This document shows positions 1 to 7,000 of a stretch of 9,870 nucleotides of DNA, piece after piece (the first letter of the stretch is position 1; each line of letters begins with the position of its first letter). The DNA is from Lachnospiraceae bacterium (lineage in GTDB: Bacteria; Bacillota; Clostridia; Lachnospirales; Lachnospiraceae), in assembly GCA_017615375.1 (NCBI GenBank), contig JAGAAH010000166.1, forward strand, positions 1 through 9,870, read 5' to 3'. A program made the position numbers and the translations under genes. Below the pieces are notes generated by a model. The model saw only the letters and a program-made list of their open reading frames with translations. It was not told the DNA's origin and did not search any database.

Positions 1-1359
1 AGGGTCGGTCACATAGTATATAGTGGTCTTTTCAGGCTCTTTGTCTTCCGAAGCCTTATCTTCGGTCTTTACTTCTTCTGCTGTGTCAGCGTTTTTATCC
101 TTATCTTCCTGAACCATCAATTCAGGTAAAGTAATATACTTATCATCAAGGTCCTTAAAGAGAATGAAATCATTCATTCTGTCGCAGAACTTCTCGTCCT
201 TTAAGCATCCGTACTTAATGAACGGGCTTATATCGTCCCAGAACTTCTCGTAATTCTCCTTGTCGGTCTTGCACATGCCCGATAATTTATCGGCAACCTT
301 CTTCGAGATGTACTCAGAAATCTTATTAACGAATCCGTCATTCTGCAATGCCGAACGGGATACGTTAAGAGGAAGGTCCGGACAATCGATTACTCCCTTA
401 AGAAGCATCAGGAATTCAGGAATAACTTCCTTGATATTATCTGCGATAAATACCTGATTGTTGTATAACTTGATTGTTCCTTCAATCGAATCATATTCCG
501 TATTAATCTTTGGAAAATACAAGATTCCTTTAAGATTAAACGGATAATCCATATTAAGATGAATCCAGAATAAAGGCTCCTTATAATCAAGAAATACCTT
601 ACGATAGAATTCCTTATACTGCTCATCCGTACACTCTGCAGGATTAAGCGTCCACAAAGGATTGGTATCGTTAATAGGCGTAGGCTCTTCAACGACTATA
701 TTGCCGTCCTTATCCTTCTTCGGTTCTTTATTGGGATTGGTAAGATAGATTTCTGTCGGCATAAAAGCGCAATACTTGTTAAGTACCTCACGCACTTTGT
801 ATTCATTGGCATATGCCAGACAGTCCTCATTAATGTGTAATGTAATTTTAGTACCTACTTCTTTTCTGTCACCTTCATCCATGTCAAATTCGGTACCGCC
901 GTCGCACTCCCAATGTACGGGAGTTGCATCATTCTTGTATGAAAGTGTATCAATGGTTACCTTATCGGAAACCATAAATGCCGAATAAAAACCAAGTCCG
1001 AAATGACCGATTATCTGGTCATCGTTAGTCTTATCCTTGTATTTGTTAAGAAAATCAGTCGCTCCTGAAAAAGCGATTCGATTGATGTATTCATCAACTT
1101 CATCCGCGGTCATTCCAAGGCCGTTATCGGTAAATGTAAGGGTTTTATCCTTATCATTTGCTATTACATCAATCTTCGGTTTGTAATCCTTCGGAAGTTC
1201 GTATTCCCCCATCATGTCTAATTTCTTGAGCTTGGTAATTGCATCGCATCCATTGGATACGAGCTCACGAACGAAAATATCCTGATCCGAATATAACCAC
1301 TTCTTAATGATCGGGAATATATTTTCGCTGTCAATTGACAGACTTCCCTGTCGTTTCAT
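1..1359 (-). CDS. htpG: Molecular chaperone HtpG (Hsp90), 3' end outside window
   Basis: Cytosolic ATP-dependent Hsp90 chaperone. The window holds the first 453 residues; the family is usually about 620-650 long, so the C-terminal dimerisation domain is outside. The reading frame is open to base 1. Seen in order: N-terminal GHKL ATPase domain with RELVSNGCDA (E32 the expected general base, N36 metal/ATP ligand), DNGLGM (78-83), and the ATP-lid GHFGLGFYSAF (118-128); then the middle domain with PDLPLNVSRSALQ, where R335 corresponds to the catalytic arginine. VSNGCDA and GHFGLG differ from the enterobacterial ISNASDA/GQFGVG wording. A lysine/acid-rich segment at about 417-444 interrupts the region before IYYVTD and looks like an insert. 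The start at 1359 has AGAAAGG upstream with an 11-base spacer. An in-frame ATG at 1368 overlaps the pilZ stop but sits only 2 bases from the same ribosome site, so I prefer 1359. No CIRCE operator is visible upstream. Confidence 0.96.
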   Translation of the reverse strand, partial: MKRQGSLSIDSENIFPIIKKWLYSDQDIFVRELVSNGCDAITKLKKLDMMGEYELPKDYKPKIDVIANDKDKTLTFTDNGLGMTADEVDEYINRIAFSGATDFLNKYKDKTNDDQIIGHFGLGFYSAFMVSDKVTIDTLSYKNDATPVHWECDGGTEFDMDEGDRKEVGTKITLHINEDCLAYANEYKVREVLNKYCAFMPTEIYLTNPNKEPKKDKDGNIVVEEPTPINDTNPLWTLNPAECTDEQYKEFYRKVFLDYKEPLFWIHLNMDYPFNLKGILYFPKINTEYDSIEGTIKLYNNQVFIADNIKEVIPEFLMLLKGVIDCPDLPLNVSRSALQNDGFVNKISEYISKKVADKLSGMCKTDKENYEKFWDDISPFIKYGCLKDEKFCDRMNDFILFKDLDDKYITLPELMVQEDKDKNADTAEEVKTEDKASEDKEPEKTTIYYVTDP

Positions 1360-1377
1360 TACTATCATTTCCTTTCT
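1360..1377 (-). promoter_or_regulatory. Ribosome binding site and overlapping stop/start at the pilZ-htpG junction
   Basis: AGAAAGG (1371-1377) is followed by AA and then ATGATAGTAATG. The first ATG (1366-1368) overlaps the TGA stop (1365-1367) of the PilZ gene and is in frame with the second ATG (1357-1359). Spacing favours the second as the htpG start. The arrangement suggests translational coupling. Confidence 0.65.
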
Positions 1378-2108
1378 ATAAAACCATTATTTCTATCCGA
1401 ATTGCGGGCACTTCTATACTGCAAGCTCTTCTTCTGCTTACATGATATATACCTGCTCAGCAAATTACGGTCACCCGCGGTAAGACGGCAGCCTATTATC
1501 TTTCTGTTACCATCAAGCGGCTGCTCGCGCACTATAAAAGCGTCAAGATCGAATTTGACGAACTGCGAATCAAGCTTGTCAAACGTTATCGTATCCGAAT
1601 ACTGTATATTAACGTTATCTCCTACCTTACCCGAAAAGCTGTTAGGTACAACCAAACCGATTCCGCTTATGCTTACATCCTTAACAAGCGTGTTAAATTT
1701 GCTTCCTTCTCTTGAGATTCTTGTCGTACCGTTAATTCCGACAACTGCTCTGAATGAACCTCGTCTCTCATACTTGGCACCCATACCTACGGTATAAGCA
1801 ACAAGCGCATTACCCGATTCCGGGAAAGATACCCTTGCAAGATTAATGTTATTCCATCTGTATGGTCTGCTGTCGATAATTCCGAGAATCGAGCATACAA
1901 TGCCCGGAACCGCAAAGCTTACCATTCGTCCTTTAATCATTACAGGCTCAACAACGCAGAAATCTGCAGTTCTGCCTATCTTCTGCCTTAAAAGCGCTTC
2001 TTCTTCTTTTGTTATCCTCTTGACGCGTTGCTTGAATTTTATGCTTTTACCCTTTTGTTCGGCATAAATCGTCGCCATCGTTCCCTTTTCCAATTGTAAT
2101 AACTGCAT
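1365..2108 (-). CDS. PilZ-domain c-di-GMP receptor with YcgR-like N-terminal domain
   Basis: A 247-residue cytosolic protein expected to bind cyclic di-GMP and change the behaviour of a partner. Residues about 1-105 form a beta-rich N-terminal domain like that of YcgR/YpfA (opening LLQLEKGT, strand pattern to VAYTVG). Residues about 112-222 form the PilZ domain. The binding signature is intact: RRGSFR gives RxxxR (R116, R120) and DVSISG gives DxSxxG (D144, S146, G149). It ends with GCRL and a RYI helix, as PilZ domains do, followed by a basic tail of about 25 residues. The ATG at 2108 has AGAGGG six bases upstream. A second in-frame ATG at 2078 follows AAAAGGGAACG and is possible, but would remove the first strand of the N-terminal domain. 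The stop TGA overlaps the alternative htpG ATG. YcgR-type proteins often brake flagellar motors, but no flagellar gene is here, so the target is unknown. Confidence 0.9.
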   Translation of the reverse strand: MQLLQLEKGTMATIYAEQKGKSIKFKQRVKRITKEEEALLRQKIGRTADFCVVEPVMIKGRMVSFAVPGIVCSILGIIDSRPYRWNNINLARVSFPESGNALVAYTVGMGAKYERRGSFRAVVGINGTTRISREGSKFNTLVKDVSISGIGLVVPNSFSGKVGDNVNIQYSDTITFDKLDSQFVKFDLDAFIVREQPLDGNRKIIGCRLTAGDRNLLSRYISCKQKKSLQYRSARNSDRNNGFIERK

Positions 2109-2120
2109 ACATAACCCTCT
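2109..2120 (-). promoter_or_regulatory. Ribosome binding site for the PilZ-domain gene
   Basis: AGAGGG (2115-2120), six bases ahead of the ATG at 2108, lies in the 31-base gap after the lipoprotein gene. It supports 2108 over the internal ATG at 2078. Confidence 0.65.
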
Positions 2121-2139
2121 TCATTTACGGCTCTAACCG

Positions 2140-3138
2140 CTATACCGCATATTTTGCGAAATACTTCTTAAACACATCAAAAAAGTTCGAAGTCTCACAT
2201 TGTAAGCCATCATCTATTGTAAGCTCATTAAGTAATGACTCATTATATGTTGAATTCATACTGCTTACCGCATCTTCATATACATCGTCAAAAGCTGCCT
2301 TTGCTCGCTCCTTTACGATTGTAAGCTTATTCTCTTCGGTAAGCTCTCTGTCTATCTTGCTTATAACATGAAAGAACATATACTTATCGTTATCCTTGAT
2401 ACATCCCGATACAGCATCGTCATCAAGTGTAGCTAATGCCGCATATACGACATCGCTCATCTTCTGTCGATAAAGTCTATACTCTCTCGAATTAACTTCA
2501 CTGTATACATTGGCAATCTCGGTAAAATCCGCACCATTACCAAGCTTCTCCGCAATCTTGTCGGCAGCGGTCTGTGTACTTACCACAATCTGCTGTACTA
2601 TCATTACTCTTGCATCATCATCGCTTACTTCCGCATTAACTCCGCCTGATAATGCCGCATAAAGCTTGGCTGCAAGCGCATAGTCCTTATATAATGATGC
2701 AACGCCATCCTTTGATATGCCTATGTATTCTTTGTCCTGCTTACTAAGTCCGCTGTAATATACATCTGCAGCTTTCTCGGCAGCTTTAACTTCATCATCC
2801 GTAAGTTCAATTCCTTGCTCATCCGCAAGTATAACCATTGTCTTCATCTTGGCAAGTTCAAAAAGAACCGTCTTACGAATATGCTGTTCAAAGTCCCCAT
2901 CAGACTCTGCTTCCCCGACTATCTCATCTCCCAAAGCATTAATGTACAGATTCCTGTAATTGATAAATACAAGCTTGGCCTCACTAAGGCTAACCGTCTC
3001 TCTGTCAATCTTCAGAAGTGTGGTATCGTTAAGCTTTGTCTCCCAGGCAACCTCCACTTTCTTACCGCCGCATCCTGCAATCGTCAATAAGCACAATGTA
3101 ATTGCAAGAATAAGCGCCGTTACCCTCTTAAACTTCAT
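2140..3138 (-). CDS. Lipoprotein with SurA/PrsA-like architecture and degenerate parvulin domain
   Basis: A 332-residue predicted lipoprotein, probably an extracytoplasmic folding factor anchored on the outer face of the membrane. The N-terminus has a signal peptide: basic MKFKR, a hydrophobic core at 6-20 and the lipobox IAGC, with C23 the lipidated residue. Residues about 40-165 are helical and resemble the SurA/PrsA N-terminal chaperone part. Residues about 170-265 align in pattern with a parvulin-type peptidyl-prolyl isomerase (QQIVVSTQTAADKIAEKL, GADFTEIANVYS, MFFHVISKI). The first conserved parvulin histidine (HILV) is Q183 here, and the GGDLGW segment is missing, whereas the second (H257) is kept. 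Isomerase activity is therefore doubtful and a holdase role more likely. The start at 3138 has AGAGGG eight bases upstream. It begins 4 bases after the preceding stop, so translation is probably coupled. The name prsA is not assigned because similarity is only architectural. Confidence 0.82.
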   Translation of the reverse strand: MKFKRVTALILAITLCLLTIAGCGGKKVEVAWETKLNDTTLLKIDRETVSLSEAKLVFINYRNLYINALGDEIVGEAESDGDFEQHIRKTVLFELAKMKTMVILADEQGIELTDDEVKAAEKAADVYYSGLSKQDKEYIGISKDGVASLYKDYALAAKLYAALSGGVNAEVSDDDARVMIVQQIVVSTQTAADKIAEKLGNGADFTEIANVYSEVNSREYRLYRQKMSDVVYAALATLDDDAVSGCIKDNDKYMFFHVISKIDRELTEENKLTIVKERAKAAFDDVYEDAVSSMNSTYNESLLNELTIDDGLQCETSNFFDVFKKYFAKYAV

Positions 3139-3152
3139 TAATCTAACCCTCT
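3139..3152 (-). promoter_or_regulatory. Ribosome binding site for the lipoprotein gene
   Basis: AGAGGG (3147-3152) lies in the final codons of the small acidic gene, 8 bases ahead of the ATG at 3138. The same nine bases, AGAGGGTTA, precede the pilZ-domain gene. Confidence 0.7.
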
Positions 3153-3406
3153 ACAACCAGATACTTTCCGCTCTTTAACTTAAAAACTTCCGCTTCCGAG
3201 CATAATTCCTCATCCGAAAGTCCGTATGCATCCATTCCCGCATCAATCAAATAATCACGAACTTCCTCTATGGTATCAAGCTTAACGGCCATGACATCAT
3301 CAAGAAATTCGTCCGCATCTTCAAATGTATCATACTCTTTTCTTCCAATGAGCTTCTCCTGATTATCTATAAATGCCTGTAAGCATTCTTCATCATAGCG
3401 GTACAT
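3143..3406 (-). CDS. Small acidic protein of unknown function
   Basis: An 87-residue acidic cytosolic protein that I do not recognise as a named family. No signal peptide, membrane segment, cysteine pair or nucleotide-binding motif is visible. It is rich in Asp and Glu, with an amphipathic helix-like first half (DEECLQAFIDNQEKL, DADEFLDDVM), a second helix (TIEEVRDYLIDAGMDAYGL) and a short strand-like end (VFKLKSGKYLVVEG). The ATG at 3406 is chosen because AAGAGG lies 8 bases upstream. A GTG at 3415 is in frame but overlaps that ribosome site and so is unlikely. The gene begins one base after the maf stop and ends 4 bases before the lipoprotein start, so it is almost certainly co-translated with both. 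Its dense packing and ordinary base use argue that it is real. The function is unknown. Confidence 0.8.
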   Translation of the reverse strand: MYRYDEECLQAFIDNQEKLIGRKEYDTFEDADEFLDDVMAVKLDTIEEVRDYLIDAGMDAYGLSDEELCSEAEVFKLKSGKYLVVEG

Positions 3407-3420
3407 ATCATACACCTCTT
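3407..3420 (-). promoter_or_regulatory. Ribosome binding site deciding the start of the 87-residue protein
   Basis: AAGAGG (3415-3420), within the last codons of maf, lies 8 bases ahead of the ATG at 3406. It overlaps the in-frame GTG at 3415, which rules that codon out as the likely start. Confidence 0.7.
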
Positions 3421-4031
3421 ACGTCATTAATCAACTTATACACATCGTAGATTGGAAGACCGACTATCGTTGAATAATTGCCTTCTATTCTCTCCACGTG
3501 CTTTGCAAACTTACCTTGAATTGCGTAAGAACCCGCCTTATCCGTACATTCATCGGTATCGATATAATCGTTAATCTCTTGATCCGTAAGCTCGGCAACT
3601 ACTACTCCGGATCTTACGTAAATACTCCTTCTGTTAACAATCCTACCGTCTACCGCTCTTATCAAAGCCACTCCGGTATATACATAATGTCGCCTTCCGG
3701 CCAAGGCTCTCAACGTCTTAAACGCATCATCTCTGTCCTTAGGCTTACCGAGAATATTATCCAATAAAGATACAATTGTATCCGCACCGATTATGATAAC
3801 TTCACCTTTCATGTATTTTCCGTTTTCGTACGGTGTCTCCGCATCAAGGATTTTCTTTGCAACGTCGTTTGCTTTAAGTGCTGCCAGTTCCTGTGCATAA
3901 TAAGCAGGTCTTTTGTATGATGCCTCTTCCGTCGCATCTGACGGGATAATATCAAACTTATATCCTGCCTCTTTCAAAATTTCTCTGCGTCGCGGTGAAG
4001 CTGACGCCAAAACAAGTTTAAAATTCTGCAT
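3408..4031 (-). CDS. maf: Maf family nucleoside triphosphate pyrophosphatase
   Basis: A 207-residue cytosolic enzyme that hydrolyses nucleoside triphosphates to monophosphates plus pyrophosphate, thought to keep modified or non-canonical nucleotides out of DNA and RNA; in Bacillus it is also linked to septum formation. Seen motifs: LASASPRR (8-15), GADTIV with the catalytic aspartate D84, LGKP (K96), YTGVA, DKAGSYAIQG (164-173) and the EGNYSTIVGLP end. The AIQG wording matches the YhdE/Bacillus Maf branch (dTTP/UTP type in studied members) rather than YceF. A short extra stretch (ETPYENGKYMKGE) precedes the GADT strand. Three in-frame ATGs exist, at 4049, 4043 and 4031. I choose 4031 because it places LASASPRR near the N-terminus as in the family, has GGGTGG upstream, and lies about 20 bases after the predicted transcription start. 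With 4049 the product would be 213 residues on an almost leaderless transcript. Confidence 0.94.
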   Translation of the reverse strand: MQNFKLVLASASPRRREILKEAGYKFDIIPSDATEEASYKRPAYYAQELAALKANDVAKKILDAETPYENGKYMKGEVIIIGADTIVSLLDNILGKPKDRDDAFKTLRALAGRRHYVYTGVALIRAVDGRIVNRRSIYVRSGVVVAELTDQEINDYIDTDECTDKAGSYAIQGKFAKHVERIEGNYSTIVGLPIYDVYKLINDVRGV

Positions 4032-4057
4032 ACTACCACCCATAATCATTTGTATTA

Positions 4058-4086
4058 ATTATACCCATTAACAAGCTATAAATCAA
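4058..4086 (-). promoter_or_regulatory. Predicted sigma-A promoter for the maf-htpG block
   Basis: On the minus strand a -35 box TTGATT (4081-4086; four of six bases match TTGACA) is followed by exactly 17 bases and a perfect -10 box TATAAT (4058-4063). Transcription would begin near base 4051. It overlaps the addA stop codon and serves the maf-to-htpG genes independently of addBA. It is the only clear promoter-like sequence I found in an intergenic gap of the window. This is a sequence-only prediction. Confidence 0.65.
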
Positions 4087-7000
4087 TAATTTTGGTTAAT
4101 GCAAACGAGTAAATCCTGTAATTCTTGACAGGTTTTCCATATGCTTTGCTTAAAGCGATACCGTACAATTCCATCTGTTTTGCGTATCTTTTGATAAGTT
4201 CGTCCGGTGTGTTTACTCTGTCAGTCTTATAATCAAGCAAAATAAGACCGTCCTCGTCTTCGACGAAAAGATCGATAATTCCCTGTACCAGAATCTCTTC
4301 ATCGGAGTCGCTGTCTATTCCCGCTTCATGTGGCATTATACTCATCACAAACGGCTGCTCCTTGTGAAGTCGTCCTTCTTTTGCCGCAATGTTTAATATC
4401 TCCACAAAATCATTTTGCAGTAAAAGCGCAACCTTTTCGGGGTTCACAAGCTTCGCATCTTCTTCCCCTATTAATCCCGTTTGCGTCATTTCGGCAATAG
4501 CCTTACGCACTTTACTCGCATCGGCATTAACAAGCGAATCGTCCTCAAAAGGAAGAAGTTCCATTACTCTATGTACCGCGGTACCTCTTAATGCGCCCTT
4601 ATTCTCTTCGCTTTTACCGCCCATAAATTCCGGAATTATCGAATCATCATTCTCTTCTTTAAGGAAATCAGGCCTATATGCCTCATCTTCTTTTTCGAAT
4701 TCTTCGTCCATGAATCTGTGCTTAATCTCGGAAACCGACATTTTATTCTTAATTCCGAGAGCTTCCAAATGATGATACGGTATATTATACGTATCTTCCA
4801 GCGCTTTTATCGAAGATTCCGATGTGTTATCAATTATCGAATTAATAACGGTTTCTATTCTTTCTTCAGCTTGTACGTTAAGCTCTCCTTCTTCCGTTAC
4901 ATTCGGATTATCGCTTATAATTTCCTCAATCGTATAATAATCAAGTATTGCTTTCCCGGCATCCGCCAAACCGATTGTTACAGGTAAAATATACTCAAGA
5001 TACGTCGTAGCCTTAATCTTGGCCAAATGGCTCATTTTTCCTTCCTCGTTTAATTTAGAGGACGCACCTTCCATATGCTTCTCATAATCTTTATCAAGTC
5101 CCGTTATGATAAGCTTCTCTTTAGCTCTGGTTAATGCAACGTATAATACTCGTAATTCTTCCGCGTGATCGTCAAAATCCTTGAAGTAATTGATGCATTT
5201 ATATGCGTAAGAAGTCTTTCTGGTTCGCTTCTTACCATCGTACTTGTATAATCCTATTCCATTATCAATATCAACCTGTATAAGCGGCTTTTTATTAGAT
5301 CCGCCAAAGTTGCTCCCCGTACGCGCAATTATAACTACCGGGAATTCCAGTCCCTTAGACTTATGCATAGTCATAAGCGTTACGACATTACCCGCATCGG
5401 TGCTTTGTGCTTTTTGCGTATCCACTTCATATTTTTTCATCTTCTCGATATAGCGAATAAACTGCGACAATCCCGTATAACTCGTAGTTTCGAAACTCTT
5501 TGCCTTCTCGATAAGCATAATTAAGTTTCTTCGTCTAAGCTCGCCGCCTTCCATGAACATAACGTAGCTCTCGTAATCGGTTAATTCGTATATCTTACGA
5601 ATCATCTCATGCACATTCATAAAAGATGCATATTTCTTAAGTTTATTGACAAGCTCCCTGTACTTAACAAGTCTCTCCTTAAGATATTCCGAATCACCGG
5701 CTTTAATATATTCTTTTATCTTGTCATCAAAGCTCTTCCCCGGCATTATCTTGATATTTACAAGTTCCGCATGTTCAATGCCTATAATAGGAGAGGTAAG
5801 TACGGTAACTATCTCTATATCGCGCTTTGAATTATCAATAACCGAAAGAAGACTTAAGATTGTATTAACTTCAAGTGTCTCAAAATATCCCGTACCCTGC
5901 TGTGAAGCTGCAGGAATTCCGAGATAGTTTAAGCCCTCAACCATACTGTCGCTCTCGGTTCCTTTTCTTGTTAAGATTACGATATCGCTGTATTTTAACG
6001 GACGCATCTCTCCCGTTTTTGAATCTTTTACCTTATGCTCTTTCATAAGGCGCTTGATTCTTGTTGCGATTGCCGAAAGTTCAAGCATAATCCGGTCGTT
6101 TTCTCCCGTGCTGTCCTCAACTATTATTACTTCCGGTCTATTGTCGTATAAACTGTCGTCAAAGCTTGCTTTTGCAACAAGTTTTGCATCATTGTCATAT
6201 TCAATTCCACCGAGGTCCTTATGCATTACGGATTCAAATATCGCATTGGCATAATCGGTAACTTCGGACCTGCTTCGGAAATTTGCTGTAAGCAGTAGCT
6301 TTCTTTCTTTTGCGTTCTTTTCCCGGCTATATCTATCAAACTTATCGATAAAAAGCTTCGGAACTGCTTGTCTGAATCTATATATACTCTGCTTAACATC
6401 ACCCACCATAAAAAGGTCGGAGTACTCGCAACTAGGATCTGCAAGTGCACTTAAGATTGCTTCCTGAATATAGTTTGAATCCTGATATTCATCTATCATT
6501 ATTTCTTTAAAATGCCTGCCATATTCCTTTGCAACATCAGACACTTTTCCGTTTTCATCGTATATAATCTCAAGCGAATAATGAGAAAGATCTGCAAATG
6601 ACATGACGTTACGCTTAATCTTTTCTTTCGCCAAAGCTTCTATATAGCGCTTAGTTATATCGACAAGAACCTTTACATAAGGCGCAAGCGAAAAGTGCTC
6701 CTGCAAAATCGTCGCTTCGTCCTCACCGAAAAGTACAGATAATTCACCAATTCCTTTATATGCTGCGGCCCTCATATCTTTTGCCTTATCTTTAATTTCT
6801 GCAAGTTCAGGCGAAGGTTTATAGAATCGAGGTGCATTCGGCTTTCTTAAGCCGCGAATTCTGTTAACACAATCCGTGTACGACGATGCCCCCTCAAGAT
6901 TCTTGATATCCTGAAGGGCATCCTCATAATTATCTATTCCTTTTTCAAGTCCCGGCGTACTCTTAATAAGTTCGGTTGCTTCTTCAATTAACGCAATCGA

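Noticed and set aside
408..692. Minus-strand open frame of 94 codons inside htpG
   Set aside because: It lies in a different frame within the clear Hsp90 coding sequence, is rich in Ile, Leu and Arg, and matches nothing.
1359..1400. Possible CIRCE heat-shock operator ahead of htpG
   Set aside because: No TTAGCACTC/GAGTGCTAA inverted repeat is present, and the upstream region is the coding end of the PilZ gene.
1402..1797. Plus-strand open frame of 131 codons opposite the PilZ gene
   Set aside because: It is antisense to a gene with intact family motifs, has no ribosome site and no recognisable protein pattern.
2128..2142. Possible hairpin CGG-loop-CCG after the lipoprotein gene, considered as a terminator
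   Set aside because: The stem is only three base pairs and no T-run follows.
3404..3415. GTG at 3415 as start of the small acidic gene
   Set aside because: The codon overlaps the only good ribosome site; the ATG at 3406 has correct spacing.
4389..4772. Plus-strand open frame of 127 codons opposite addA
   Set aside because: It is a serine- and leucine-rich shadow of the AddA reading frame, with no ribosome site; the same applies to the other plus-strand frames over addA and addB.
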